A DNA stretch of 64,000 nucleotides from Bacillaceae bacterium S4-13-56 (lineage in GTDB: Bacteria; Bacillota; Bacilli; Bacillales; JAWJLM01), in the NCBI GenBank assembly GCA_040191315.1, contig JAWJLM010000011.1, positions 1 through 64,000 of the forward strand, written 5' to 3'. The translations under genes and the position numbers were made by a program. Positions 1 to 8,662 of this stretch are shown here, piece by piece. The number at the start of each line of letters is the position of its first letter. The stretch's first letter is position 1. The notes beneath the pieces were generated by a model. The model was not told the DNA's origin and did not search any database. It saw nothing but the letters and a program-made list of their open reading frames with translations.

Positions 1-146
1 AAGCGCCCTTCGAAACAAGAAAATCACTTGTTTCTGCAAAGAAGCTCTAAGTAGCTTTCCTTTGTGCGATTACTCGGGGCAAAAACTTCGAAGATTACTC
101 GATGAAGCTTTTTCGCTGGAGCTAGACAAATTTTATACTTTATCTT
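1..146 (+). repeat. R1 dispersed intergenic repeat, copy 1
   Basis: First of seven copies of a roughly 140-bp repeat in this window (others near 5.66, 16.9, 21.4, 22.5, 28.5 and 50.1 kb). Shared landmarks in order are a GAAACAAG/CTTGTTTC hairpin, a GCTCTAAGTAGC segment, two GATTACTCG direct repeats about 30 bp apart, and a GCTTTTTCGCTGGAGCTAGACAAATTTTAT tail split here by small changes. No ORF is conserved across copies. It lies downstream of the ylbC-like gene. Confidence 0.85.
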
Positions 147-150
147 GTGA

Positions 151-172
151 AAAAAACTCACCAAATGGTGAG
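151..172 (-). terminator. Rho-independent terminator of the ylbC-like gene
   Basis: Read on the minus strand, CTCACC-ATTT-GGTGAG forms a 6-bp stem directly followed by seven T residues, just past the stop codon at 189. Confidence 0.8.
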
Positions 173-188
173 CCATTTTCATGATCCG

Positions 189-1235
189 CTATTCCATTCT
201 TTTCACAAAGTTTTGGGTATAATAAAGTTGGTATACCCCGATTCCCATATGAGTATATTCTTCCTCTAATAGAGTTTCTCGATGAGATTCACTATTTAAC
301 CATCCTTCAACTACGTCTGGAGCATCTACGTATTGAGCCGCTATATTTTCCCCAGCTGCTAAATATGCTATATCTTGATTCTGTAATCGTTCCTTCAACC
401 CATTACCATTTTTCGAAAAGTGAGAGAAAAATTGATTTTCCCCCATTTCTTTACTATGAGAAAATGCCACTTGAGCAATATTGTCATCCCACACTAACCT
501 ATTTAAGCCCTTCTGTTGCCTAACTCGGTTGGTTATAGAAAATATTTGTTTAGCTGTAGCTTCATTTATTTTTTTCCACTGTTCTTGTTTGATTAATTTT
601 GTTTCAGAAAGGTTCCCACGATAATAAAGCTCAAATGGTCTTTGTTCCAATAAAATTTCTTGATTCATCATGCGAATGGCCGACAGTTTCCCACTAAAGC
701 GATCAAAATAAAATTGAGCGAAAATCCTATCTGTTAACTGAACAATAGGCCTGGTAATTAGATCCTCGTCAGTTAGTTCAAATCGATAGTAGTTCCTTCC
801 ATCTTCCATTTCTATATATTTTCTAAAAGAAATCTCTTGATCAATTTCAGTATAACTCGCTCCTATTTGAAATGGCGATAAATCAGAATCATTTCCAAAT
901 GCAAAAATAGAAACTATTTTTTTGTCATTGACCCCAATTTGGTAGTAAGAGTTTGATAAATCATCATAGATCCACCAATCGTAAGAATATTTTGTTGGAT
1001 CTATCCGATTAGGCTCTCCAAATGCCTTTTCCCAATCTTCTACAGGTTTGCCAATCCAATGATAAATTTGCCCCTTGAACTCAATATAATTAGGATTTGC
1101 TTTAGCTGTTACTATAGAAGTCTTCATCCCAACATCATTAGTCCTGTATGTATCAACATCATTTGATTTAATAGTAATGTAGATACTTACGATAAGAACA
1201 AAAAAAAGAAAAATAGTGATCCGCAACCATTTCAT
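189..1235 (-). CDS. ylbC: CAP-domain protein, YlbC-like
   Basis: About 348 residues with one N-terminal membrane anchor (residues 5-22), so probably membrane-tethered with an extracytoplasmic body. A central CAP-associated region (about 50-190) precedes a C-terminal CAP/SCP domain (about 235-345) with the family blocks SHSKEM, FSHF, GENIA and GWLNSESHRETLL. The ATG at 1235 is preferred because it follows a GGGAGAG ribosome site and begins the hydrophobic segment; an upstream start at 1289 would add a charged leader. The gene lies next to a YlbB-like CBS protein, as in B. subtilis. The function of bacterial CAP proteins of this type is unknown. Domain call is firm, symbol rests on synteny. Confidence 0.85.
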   Translation of the reverse strand: MKWLRITIFLFFVLIVSIYITIKSNDVDTYRTNDVGMKTSIVTAKANPNYIEFKGQIYHWIGKPVEDWEKAFGEPNRIDPTKYSYDWWIYDDLSNSYYQIGVNDKKIVSIFAFGNDSDLSPFQIGASYTEIDQEISFRKYIEMEDGRNYYRFELTDEDLITRPIVQLTDRIFAQFYFDRFSGKLSAIRMMNQEILLEQRPFELYYRGNLSETKLIKQEQWKKINEATAKQIFSITNRVRQQKGLNRLVWDDNIAQVAFSHSKEMGENQFFSHFSKNGNGLKERLQNQDIAYLAAGENIAAQYVDAPDVVEGWLNSESHRETLLEEEYTHMGIGVYQLYYTQNFVKRME

Positions 1236-1310
1236 TTCACACTCTCCCTTTCCCCCTCTACTCTCATTATAATCGGACAAACTATTCAATATGATAAAAA
1301 ATCAATATAG

Positions 1311-1338
1311 AAAGGCTCGCCATTTAGGGCGAGCCTTT
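1311..1338 (-). terminator. Terminator after the ylbB-like gene
   Basis: An 11-bp perfect stem (AAAGGCTCGCC/GGCGAGCCTTT) with a 6-nt loop lies 23 bases past the CBS gene stop on the minus strand, followed by a T-rich tail. Confidence 0.75.
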
Positions 1339-1360
1339 AGCAATTAAAAAGCTTTTCTTT

Positions 1361-1789
1361 TTAATGAAGTTCTTCTGTTTCAGATATTTCTTCTAATGCG
1401 CGACCAGCTGCTTCGTTAGACATATCATCTAATGCCAAATCACCTAACGCAACAATTCCTACTAGTTTTTGATTTTCAACTACAGGAAGACGTCTAATTT
1501 GCTCCTCAGACATTATAGAACTTGCTTCCTGAAGTGTCATGTCAGGGGTTCCAGAGTAGATTCGTTCAGACATTACTTCCTGAATTTCAGTTGAACCAGG
1601 TTTTTTGTCTGCATACCCTCTGATAACTAAATCGCGGTCAGTGACTACACCCATAAGGTTTTTACTTTCATCACATACAGGTATAATTCCGACATCTAAA
1701 TTTTTCATTTTTGTAGCAGCTTGAAAAAGATCATCAGTTGGCTTACAAGTTTCAACTTCCTTCGTCATTATATCTTGAAGCTTTTTCAT
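1361..1789 (-). CDS. ylbB: Tandem CBS-domain protein, YlbB-like
   Basis: A 142-residue soluble protein consisting almost only of two CBS repeats (about 4-60 and 70-128). Typical CBS features are visible: the DIMTKEV opening, IIPVCDESKNLMGVVTDRDLV in the first repeat and RRLPVVENQKLVGIVALGDLA in the second. Such pairs usually bind adenine nucleotides and act as sensors, but the partner is unknown. It sits beside the YlbC-like CAP protein, matching the ylbB-ylbC order of B. subtilis. It has its own terminator and a ribosome site (GAGGGATT) ahead of the ATG. Confidence 0.85.
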   Translation of the reverse strand: MKKLQDIMTKEVETCKPTDDLFQAATKMKNLDVGIIPVCDESKNLMGVVTDRDLVIRGYADKKPGSTEIQEVMSERIYSGTPDMTLQEASSIMSEEQIRRLPVVENQKLVGIVALGDLALDDMSNEAAGRALEEISETEELH

Positions 1790-1884
1790 GAATAATCCCT
1801 CACTTTCTTATACTTATTTCAAACCTTAGCATACCCAGATATCAAAAAATCTTTCTAATTTTGGTAAGAATCATGGGGAAATAA

Positions 1885-1913
1885 TTGCAACTCAAACGAT
1901 TTCATACTATTAT
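1885..1913 (+). promoter_or_regulatory. SigA-type promoter of yugN-like gene
   Basis: TTGCAA at 1885-1890 and TATTAT at 1908-1913 are separated by exactly 17 bp. The start codon follows about 40 bp downstream. Confidence 0.6.
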
Positions 1914-1953
1914 TGACTTAGTTATGCTAAGAATTCATAAAAGAGGTGATATC

Positions 1954-2319
1954 ATGAGATTTGAAGAAACAGGAATTGATGGAAAAGTTATTGACTTAAA
2001 ACCACTTGATCATCTTATGGAGAAACTCGGTTTTGTACGAGCTGGACAATGGGATTATGAACGAGTTACTTATGATTATAAATTCGAATCTCCGATTAAA
2101 AATGTTACATATTATTTGCGAGTCCAAGGGTATGCCCTAGAAGGGGATGTCGACCGTAGAAATGCTGTGATAAAACTCTTAACCCCCATCCTCGGAAAGC
2201 ATTACTACCCACATGGGGTAGAATACGGAGAAGAAGAAGACTTCCCAGAAAACGTTCAAGAGCGTTCTAAATCCCTCTTAAAAGAGGTATCTGAAAAACT
2301 TGAAGCTTTCCATCAATAA
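1954..2319 (+). CDS. YugN-like family protein
   Basis: A 121-residue soluble protein resembling the YugN-like family of Bacillaceae (function unknown). It is rich in acidic residues near the C-terminus (GEEEDFPENVQERSKSLLKEV). The ATG at 1954 follows an AAGAGGTGAT ribosome site, which rules out the longer upstream frame starting at 1885 because that overlaps the promoter. It is a single-gene unit with its own promoter and terminator between the ylb and cta blocks. Family recognition is moderate; no motif suggests an enzyme activity. Confidence 0.7.
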   Translation: MRFEETGIDGKVIDLKPLDHLMEKLGFVRAGQWDYERVTYDYKFESPIKNVTYYLRVQGYALEGDVDRRNAVIKLLTPILGKHYYPHGVEYGEEEDFPENVQERSKSLLKEVSEKLEAFHQ

Positions 2320-2325
2320 TAGTTA

Positions 2326-2372
2326 GGCAAGACCGCCACATAACATTTAAGCTGTGAAGGTCTTGCCTTTTT
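2326..2372 (+). terminator. Terminator after yugN-like gene
   Basis: GGCAAGACC at 2326-2334 pairs with GGTCTTGCC at 2359-2367 and is followed by five T residues. The 24-nt loop can pair further (CCACA/TGTG). Confidence 0.8.
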
Positions 2373-2429
2373 ATTTATTCGAATTTTTTACTATTCATTA
2401 AGATGTTGACATGCTATATTTAAGGTATT

Positions 2430-3518
2430 ATGTTTGGTTTTTTGAAAGGAGCTACGCAACCATTGTTTCGGTTACCTAAGCGTTTTTGGGTTTATTCCAT
2501 ATTAATCATTTTGTTTATCCTCTCTATTATTTATATTTTGCCTGTTTCTATTCCACTTCTTTTAGCTTTCATAACAGCCCTCATTTTAAATCCAGCTGTT
2601 AGATGGCTTGAATATAGATTCAAACTAACACGAAAATTGGCAGTCATTATTATGTTTCTTTTTTTTATCGGTGTTGTGGGCACTTCTGGATCTTTTATCG
2701 TGGTAAACTCCATTAGTCAATTAGTAGATGTAGCTGAACGATTACCTACCTACATCGATAATGTAAATAACCTACTTCTCCAGTGGGAAGAAGATATTGA
2801 ACTAATTACTGAAGATCTTCCTGAACAATTTATAGAACAGGTTAAACAGTCAATAGAGGATAGTCTTTCTACCTTTAATGACACAATTAATGAATATTTA
2901 ACCATTGATAACCTCACTTCAATTGCGGCAAGTATTCCAAATTATTTAGTAAGTATTATCGTTTATCTTATTGCATTGTTCTTATTTATGCTTGATCTGC
3001 CTAAATTGAAAAGTCAATCTTACAACCTAATGACAGAAAACACCGCTGAAAAGGTTCGTTTTATGAATGCCCGATTATCCTATGTCATTGTAGGTTTTTT
3101 AAAAGCTCAGTTCTTAGTAAGTATCATTATCTTTATCGTGTCACTCATTGGATTACTATTCATAATCCCAAATGTTGCATTAATCATGTCACTAATCATA
3201 TGGATTATTGATTTCATCCCAATTATTGGTTCTATAATTATTCTCGGACCCTGGGCGTTATATATGTTCTTTGCCGGACATTATGTGATGGGAATTAAAT
3301 TAACGATACTGGCTATTATTTTGTTAACTATACGTCGTACAGTTGAACCAAAGGTAATGGGCCATCATATTGGACTATCCCCTTTAGCAACTCTTATTGC
3401 TATGTATCTAGGACTTAAATTGTTAGGTATATTAGGTTTTATTATTGGACCATTACTTCTTATTGCTTTTAATTCTGCTAAAGAAGCTGGAATTATTAAG
3501 ATCAATTTTAAAATTTAA
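2430..3518 (+). CDS. AI-2E/YtvI-type integral membrane transporter
   Basis: Up to 362 residues with the AI-2E transporter family layout: paired N-terminal membrane helices (about 20-90), a soluble helical insert (about 95-165), then five to six further helices. A PKVMGHHIGLSPLATLIAMYLGLKLLG block near the C-terminus (split by small changes) is typical of the family. The closest known member by eye is the sporulation membrane protein YtvI; substrate unknown. Start is uncertain: ATG at 2430 overlaps a plausible TTGACA promoter (2406-2411) and has a poor ribosome site, while TTG at 2463 lies downstream of AAAGGAG. It converges on the acetyltransferase gene with a shared terminator. Confidence 0.8.
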   Translation: MFGFLKGATQPLFRLPKRFWVYSILIILFILSIIYILPVSIPLLLAFITALILNPAVRWLEYRFKLTRKLAVIIMFLFFIGVVGTSGSFIVVNSISQLVDVAERLPTYIDNVNNLLLQWEEDIELITEDLPEQFIEQVKQSIEDSLSTFNDTINEYLTIDNLTSIAASIPNYLVSIIVYLIALFLFMLDLPKLKSQSYNLMTENTAEKVRFMNARLSYVIVGFLKAQFLVSIIIFIVSLIGLLFIIPNVALIMSLIIWIIDFIPIIGSIIILGPWALYMFFAGHYVMGIKLTILAIILLTIRRTVEPKVMGHHIGLSPLATLIAMYLGLKLLGILGFIIGPLLLIAFNSAKEAGIIKINFKI

Positions 3519-3533
3519 ATGAAATAATTATAG

Positions 3534-3570
3534 AAATAAGCTTGTGGAGTAATACTCTACAAGCTTATTT
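3534..3570. terminator. Bidirectional terminator, ytvI-like and GNAT genes
   Basis: A stem of about 17 bp, AAATAAGCTTGTGGAGT pairing with ACTCTACAAGCTTATTT across a 3-nt loop, lies between two convergent genes, with T-rich sequence on both sides. Its right arm overlaps the stop codon of the acetyltransferase. Confidence 0.85.
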
Positions 3571-4071
3571 ATTTAATTCTTTTATAAAGTGAAGTATAGA
3601 TTTTTCTTGTTTTATTTGTAAAAAACCGAACGTACGAAGAATCCGTTGCGAAATTATATTTGAGATATCACATTGAGCATGTATCTTTTGGTAACCTTTA
3701 CTTTTTGCCCAATCTAACAATAAAGGAATAGCTTCTTTTATATAGCCGCATTTTCTAAAGGATGGACATATATAATACCCCAACTCCAGTTCTTTCTTCA
3801 TTACAAGGCCATGGAACCCTATATGACCAACCACTGTATTTTCTAACTTGCTGTAGATAACCCACGGACCTAAGCCGAAATGTGTAGGATCCTTCTCTAG
3901 CTTTTCCAAATAGAACGGAAGATTTGCTAGGAGTGCATCATCAGGCCATTCTTCATGATATTTAATCTTCCTACTTTGGTACCAATTATAAGTATCTCTT
4001 TGTAACATTACTCCGTCTTCATTTCCAAGAGGAAAAACCACAATCCTATTTGTATGAATTTCACCAATCAA
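3565..4071 (-). CDS. GNAT-family N-acetyltransferase, RimJ/RimL type
   Basis: About 168 residues with the RimJ-like GNAT order: an N-terminal strand region, a central ENTVVGHIGFHGLV segment, LGYYICPSFRKCGYIKEAIPLLLDWA with the acetyl-CoA loop (RKCGY, in place of the usual RGxGxA), and a C-terminal AQCDISNIISQRILRTFGF segment. This suggests transfer of acetyl groups to an amine; the acceptor cannot be told. The frame opens at a GTG (4083) only one base after the AGGAGG site, so the TTG at 4071 is a more likely start. It is not part of the cta cluster in B. subtilis. Confidence 0.8.
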   Translation of the reverse strand: MIGEIHTNRIVVFPLGNEDGVMLQRDTYNWYQSRKIKYHEEWPDDALLANLPFYLEKLEKDPTHFGLGPWVIYSKLENTVVGHIGFHGLVMKKELELGYYICPSFRKCGYIKEAIPLLLDWAKSKGYQKIHAQCDISNIISQRILRTFGFLQIKQEKSILHFIKELNK

Positions 4072-4093
4072 TAAAAAAACCACCCCTCCTATA

Positions 4094-4128
4094 GAAAAAA
4101 AGATCTGCCACTAGATAGCTGCAGATCT
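4094..4128 (-). terminator. Terminator after ctaG-ctaM
   Basis: AGATCTGC at 4101-4108 and GCAGATCT at 4121-4128 form an 8-bp stem. On the minus strand it is followed by seven T residues, just beyond the stop codon at 4137. Confidence 0.8.
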
Positions 4129-4136
4129 CCTTTGTA

Positions 4137-4592
4137 CTATGTACCCAATATAGCTTTCAACATACTTGTGGTCTCTCCGCCCTCGTAAAGGATATATAAG
4201 AGAAAGTAAACAACAACACCTGTTATTGCAGTAAAAAACCACACAATACTTGTAACTGGTCCCCATTTTCGATGCTTTGAAATTTTTCGTTTAAAAGCAA
4301 GGGTTAGAGTTACGAGACCAAATATTCCTCCTGTTGTAGCAAGAAAAATATGGAAAACAAGAAAAATAGTATAGGGCGTTTTTAACTCATCTGGTCCCCC
4401 AAAACTTGTATTACCTACAAATATTGTCCTTGACATATAGATAATAAAAAACAAAAGAGCACTTAATGCAGCTAAAATCATAACAGTTCTATGTTCTTTT
4501 TTTCTCCCTTTTACGATCAAGGTCCAACCGATGGCTATCAAGATGGCGCTTAACACAATTAAAAAGGTACTTATCGTTGGTAATAGTGGCAC
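4137..4592 (-). CDS. ctaM: DUF420 membrane protein, CtaM/YozB-like
   Basis: A 151-residue protein with four predicted membrane helices and the DUF420 pattern, including conserved HRTVM (about 32) and a PYTIFLVFHIFLATTGG helix. YozB/CtaM proteins are heme-copper oxidase assembly factors in Bacillales (CtaM is needed for a quinol oxidase in Staphylococcus aureus). Placement directly after ctaG supports a role in oxidase biogenesis. The start chosen is GTG at 4592, seven bases after AAAGGGG; the longer ATG frame runs back into ctaG. Symbol is by family plus context. Confidence 0.8.
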   Translation of the reverse strand: MPLLPTISTFLIVLSAILIAIGWTLIVKGRKKEHRTVMILAALSALLFFIIYMSRTIFVGNTSFGGPDELKTPYTIFLVFHIFLATTGGIFGLVTLTLAFKRKISKHRKWGPVTSIVWFFTAITGVVVYFLLYILYEGGETTSMLKAILGT

Positions 4593-4617
4593 TATTATTC
4601 CCCTTTCTCTTTCTATT

Positions 4618-5511
4618 TTAATTGGAAGAACCAGATGGAATTGGATCAATAGTATTCTTTTCTTGACTAACCCACTTAAAGAAAATAATTCCTAAATAGG
4701 TTCCATAAACAATTTCTTGAGTTATTTTCATTATAATTCCGCCAAGTTGCTGATCATACAGAATGGAAATTGGTGAAAATAATTCAGGACCACTTAATGT
4801 TAATCCACTTAATACATCTTGTGGCACACATAGGGATAAGGCATTCATCCAACTTCCTGATTGACTATAAGTTTCGTATAACGGAGTATTAGAAAAAATA
4901 ATAAGAGCACAAGCCGGTGTTAGCAACACCCCGTTTGCAAAAATATAACCTAGTTTCATTAAGGGGCTTAATGTATTATGCTCTTCTAAAGGAGTAAAAA
5001 TGGGCCACCATACAGCAAATGCTGCTATTAAAATTACTGTAGTTATTACAGCATGAGCTAATGGGCTCGCTTTAGTAAAGTCAAAGACCTCTGGAATGTG
5101 GTAAATCGAAAACAACCCATTAAACAAAAATAAAGCTATTAAGGGCTTGGTAATGATTTTGAATATTGACCGAATGACAGGTATACGTATGAATTTTCTC
5201 CAGAATTCAACCGGAATTCCTTTAATTATTAAAGCAGGAAAAACAAGATAATATAATGCCATTTGAGCCATATGGGCTGACAACATTATATGACTAACGA
5301 GGTCGACAGGGCTTCCTTTAATGATGTAAAGCAGGAGTAACCCAATATAAAAAGAAAATTTTTGTTTAATGCTTGGATGATCCTGAACTCCAAATTTGTG
5401 TCGTAACGGTCCAGTAATTAAAAAATAAGCCAATCCTAACAAAATAACAAACAGAAGATAATAAGGGCTCCATAAAGCTCTAAACCCAAAAATCTGTAAT
5501 TTTATCCACAT
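4618..5511 (-). CDS. ctaG: Cytochrome c oxidase assembly factor CtaG (caa3-type)
   Basis: A 297-residue polytopic membrane protein (seven or so helices), the same length as B. subtilis CtaG. The family is required for functional caa3 oxidase, probably in copper delivery to subunit I. Histidines lie in LVSHIMLSAHMAQMALYY and near SIYHIPEVF. The ATG at 5511 follows a GAGGTGAAC ribosome site; the upstream open frame to 5649 runs into a repeat and is not credible as protein. It forms a two-gene unit with ctaM, separated from ctaF by a terminator and a repeat. Confidence 0.93.
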   Translation of the reverse strand: MWIKLQIFGFRALWSPYYLLFVILLGLAYFLITGPLRHKFGVQDHPSIKQKFSFYIGLLLLYIIKGSPVDLVSHIMLSAHMAQMALYYLVFPALIIKGIPVEFWRKFIRIPVIRSIFKIITKPLIALFLFNGLFSIYHIPEVFDFTKASPLAHAVITTVILIAAFAVWWPIFTPLEEHNTLSPLMKLGYIFANGVLLTPACALIIFSNTPLYETYSQSGSWMNALSLCVPQDVLSGLTLSGPELFSPISILYDQQLGGIIMKITQEIVYGTYLGIIFFKWVSQEKNTIDPIPSGSSN

Positions 5512-5626
5512 GCTGTTCACCTCAACGGTTATTGAAATAATAAAAGATTTGATAGTTTCATTAGTCGCATCATACCAAAAACAGAACCCAAACACCAGTA
5601 ACAAAAGTGGAACTTCAATCAAGTGG

Positions 5627-5784
5627 CCGTCCCCACAGATTGTTAGCACCCAAGGGCCTTCGCTTGTTTCTGCGAAGTAGCTCTATGTAGCTTTCCTTTG
5701 TACGATTACTCGGGGCAAAAACTTCGAAGATTACTCGATGGAGCTTTTTCGCTGAGCTAGACAAATTTTATGCTTTCTTATCTT
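5627..5784 (+). repeat. Composite repeat: R2 fragment fused to R1 copy 2
   Basis: Bases 5627-5656 match, in reverse orientation, the R2 right-end region (GATTGTTAGCACCCAAGGG). They are joined directly to an R1 copy whose first 20 bases are missing (5657-5784). This fills most of the 323-bp gap between ctaG and ctaF, so ctaG may rely on a promoter supplied by or placed beside repeat DNA. Confidence 0.75.
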
Positions 5785-5790
5785 GCATAG

Positions 5791-5820
5791 AAAAGACTGG
5801 AGGGAAACCTCCTCCAGTCT
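5791..5820 (-). terminator. Terminator after ctaCDEF
   Basis: AGACTGGAGG and CCTCCAGTCT form a 10-bp stem with a 7-nt loop, followed on the minus strand by TTTTCTATG. It lies 15 bases past the ctaF stop. Confidence 0.85.
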
Positions 5821-5834
5821 CTTCAATTGAAGAT

Positions 5835-6167
5835 TTACCACCAAACAATGGTAGATAATGCTGCAACTGTCAAAATTGCAACAAAAATCCCCGAAAATAT
5901 AAACAAAGATGGTGCTTCATGCCCTTTTGTATTCATGTGCATAAAATAATACAGTTGGAAAATAACTTGCACAACTGCAAGCAGCAAAATTAAAGGAATG
6001 GTAAACATTTTTTCAATATCTGCCATCACTGCTGAAAAAGCAATAATGGTAAACACAATCATTAGAGTGAAAGTTATGACTTGATACCGCATCTCTTCAC
6101 GATTTTTTCTTTTATGAAACTGTACATGTTCGTCTGAATGAGTAGTATGGTTTTCTCCTGTAGCCAT
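5835..6167 (-). CDS. ctaF: Cytochrome c oxidase subunit IV
   Basis: A 110-residue protein with three predicted membrane helices (about 28-48, 52-74 and 84-108) and the subunit IV FQLYYFMHMN motif. It is the small structural subunit of the caa3 oxidase. It starts three bases after ctaE stops, the usual tight spacing of this operon, and ends just before the operon terminator. Length and position match ctaF of other bacilli. Confidence 0.93.
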   Translation of the reverse strand: MATGENHTTHSDEHVQFHKRKNREEMRYQVITFTLMIVFTIIAFSAVMADIEKMFTIPLILLLAVVQVIFQLYYFMHMNTKGHEAPSLFIFSGIFVAILTVAALSTIVWW

Positions 6168-6170
6168 TTA

Positions 6171-6791
6171 TTACCCCACCTTTCCCATTAGGTACACAAC
6201 CGTAAAGATAAAGACCCAAACTACATCAATGAAGTGCCAATATAGGCTTGCTACATAAAATTTAGGTGCATTATACAGATCCAAACCACGTTTAGCATTT
6301 CTAAACATTAATGTTAGAATCCATAAAAGTCCAAAAGCTACGTGTCCTCCATGGAATCCAACTAGTGTATAGAATGCTGATCCAAACGCAGAGGATTGGA
6401 AAGTATGACCATATTCATGGACATAATGATAAAACTCATAGATCTCACATCCTAAGAAGGCAAGACCTAATATGACCGTAACGCCTAACCAAACCTGCAT
6501 TTTCCTAAAATCATTATTTCTCATATGATAAATGGCATAGACGCTTGTCAAAGAGCTAGTTAGAAGAAGCATAGTCATAACAAATACCAATTCTAATCCA
6601 AATAATTCTTTAGCAGGTGTTCCATCTAGATGTTGATTTCTGAGAGCGAGATAGGTTCCAAAAAGACTAGCAAATAAAACCGTCTCACCACCAAGGAAAA
6701 ACCAAAAGCCTAAAAATTTATTCTTACCTTCTAATGTAGCTTTTTCTGGATGCTCAGGAAAGGTCTCTGGCTTTAAAGTATGTTCACTCAT
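6171..6791 (-). CDS. ctaE: Cytochrome c oxidase subunit III
   Basis: A 206-residue protein with five membrane helices, the length expected for bacillus subunit III. Signature segments are FLGGETVLFASLFGTY, GFHGGHVAFGLLW and the C-terminal YWHFIDVVWVFIFTVVYL. Subunit III supports proton uptake and stability of the catalytic core. Its start overlaps the ctaD stop by one base, so translation is coupled. Confidence 0.95.
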   Translation of the reverse strand: MSEHTLKPETFPEHPEKATLEGKNKFLGFWFFLGGETVLFASLFGTYLALRNQHLDGTPAKELFGLELVFVMTMLLLTSSLTSVYAIYHMRNNDFRKMQVWLGVTVILGLAFLGCEIYEFYHYVHEYGHTFQSSAFGSAFYTLVGFHGGHVAFGLLWILTLMFRNAKRGLDLYNAPKFYVASLYWHFIDVVWVFIFTVVYLMGKVG

Positions 6792-8647
6792 TATTTCCCA
6801 GCCCCCTCTTCTAACTCTTCTTTATGAATATGGTAACCATGGTCATCGATAACGGAACGTAAGAACATAGAGCCGAATGTTATTCCCATTCCAACGATCG
6901 CAACGATCCACCATCTACTATTATCAACTTGGAATGTAAATCCAAACGCTGCAATAAACAAGCCCAACGCTATCATAAAAGGTAAAATTGAAGAGTTTGG
7001 CATATGAATGTCGTTTACAGGTTCAGCAGGTGTCATCTCTTTTCGTCCCTCTGACTTTTCAACCCAATATGCATCCAATCCTCTTACTAAAGGTAATTGC
7101 TTAAAGTTATAAAATGGTGGTGGTGATGGAATTGTCCACTCAAGTGTACGGCCATCCCACGGATCATCCGGTGCAGGTTCACCTTTACGTGCTGTATAAA
7201 TGACGTTATAGATAAAAATAATCGCTCCAATCGCCATTAAGAAAGCACCAATTGTGCTAATCAAGTTTCCAAGTTCTAGACTTTGACCCTCATGGAAAAC
7301 CCAGTATCTTCTTGGCATACCCATCAATCCCAAGAAATGTTGAATAAAGAAAGTTAAATGGAAGCCAATAAAGAATGGCCAAAAAGCAAGTTTTCCCAAT
7401 TTTTCATTTAAAACTTTTCCAAACATTTTAGGCCACCAATAAGTAAGACCAGCAAAGATTCCGAATACCACACCACCAACAATTACATAGTGGAAGTGAG
7501 CAACTACAAAATAAGTATCATGATAAACTAGGTCTGCAGGTGCCACCGCAAGCATTACTCCCGTCATACCTCCGATTACAAAGGAAGGGATAAAGGCAAC
7601 AGACCAAAGCATAGGAGTAGTCATTTTAATATTTCCGCCCCACATTGTTAACAACCAGTTAAAAATCTTTATTCCTGTAGGTACAGCAATAGCCATAGTT
7701 GCTACTGCAAAAATAGAATTAGCCACAGGCCCTAGTCCAGTTGCAAACATATGGTGTGCCCATACCATAAATCCTAAAAATCCAATGAGTACTGTTGCGA
7801 ATACCATTGAGGAGTATCCAAACAATCTTTTCTTAGAAAACGTACTAATAACATCACTAAACAAACCAAACACAGGGAGTATCAAAATGTATACTTCAGG
7901 ATGTCCAAATATCCAGAAAAGATGCTCCCAAATAATTGCATTTCCACCCATTCCAGCATCAAAAAAGTTAGAACCGAATAAACGATCAAACATCATTAAG
8001 AACAATCCAACAGTTAAGGCTGGGAAGGCAAACAAAATGAGTGCACTAGTTACAAAGGAAGCCCATGTAAAAAGTGGCATTCTCATATAAGTCATTCCAG
8101 GTGTACGCATATTGATAATGGTAACAAGGAAGTTAATTCCTCCCATTAATGTTCCAGCCCCAGAAATCTGAAGCCCCAATGTGTAAAAGTCAACACCGTG
8201 ATCCGGTGACATGATCGATAATGGTGCATAAGCAGTCCAGCCTGCATCAGGCACTTCCCCAAAAAACCAAGATACATTAAGGAATAATCCGCCAAATAGG
8301 AACAGCCAAAATCCTAGTGCATTTAAAAATGGGAAGGCTACATCACGAGCCCCAATTTGCAAAGGAACTACGGCGTTCATTAAAGCAAAAATCAATGGCA
8401 TAGCAGCCAAGAATATCATGGTTGTACCATGCATTGTAAACATTTCATTATATACTTCTGCACTGACAAAAGCATTGTCTGGAGAAATTAGCTGAATTCT
8501 TATAATAAGTGCTTCCAATCCACCTAGAAGGAAGAAAAAACCACCGCCAATTAAATATAAAATCGCAATTTTTTTATGATCGACAGTGGTCAAATAGTCC
8601 CAAAGGACGGCGCCGAAGCCACGGTTTTGTGCAATCGCTGTACTCAC
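6791..8647 (-). CDS. ctaD: Cytochrome c oxidase subunit I (heme a/a3, CuB)
   Basis: A 618-residue catalytic subunit with about 14 membrane helices. Metal ligands are clear: heme a His in FTMHGTTM, the CuB/Tyr cross-link segment FGHPEVYILILP, the WAHHMF pair, and VVAHFHYV with the heme a3 and heme a histidines. The glutamate in HPEV and the downstream tyrosine indicate a type A proton-pumping oxidase. It is the second gene of ctaCDEF, starting 15 bases after ctaC. Confidence 0.97.
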   Translation of the reverse strand: MSTAIAQNRGFGAVLWDYLTTVDHKKIAILYLIGGGFFFLLGGLEALIIRIQLISPDNAFVSAEVYNEMFTMHGTTMIFLAAMPLIFALMNAVVPLQIGARDVAFPFLNALGFWLFLFGGLFLNVSWFFGEVPDAGWTAYAPLSIMSPDHGVDFYTLGLQISGAGTLMGGINFLVTIINMRTPGMTYMRMPLFTWASFVTSALILFAFPALTVGLFLMMFDRLFGSNFFDAGMGGNAIIWEHLFWIFGHPEVYILILPVFGLFSDVISTFSKKRLFGYSSMVFATVLIGFLGFMVWAHHMFATGLGPVANSIFAVATMAIAVPTGIKIFNWLLTMWGGNIKMTTPMLWSVAFIPSFVIGGMTGVMLAVAPADLVYHDTYFVVAHFHYVIVGGVVFGIFAGLTYWWPKMFGKVLNEKLGKLAFWPFFIGFHLTFFIQHFLGLMGMPRRYWVFHEGQSLELGNLISTIGAFLMAIGAIIFIYNVIYTARKGEPAPDDPWDGRTLEWTIPSPPPFYNFKQLPLVRGLDAYWVEKSEGRKEMTPAEPVNDIHMPNSSILPFMIALGLFIAAFGFTFQVDNSRWWIVAIVGMGITFGSMFLRSVIDDHGYHIHKEELEEGAGK

Positions 8648-8662
8648 GCTTTTTGACCTCCC

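Noticed and set aside
5512-5649. N-terminal extension of the ctaG reading frame
   Set aside because: It runs into repeat DNA, has no ribosome site at its first ATG, and makes the protein longer than CtaG homologs; the ATG at 5511 has a good site.
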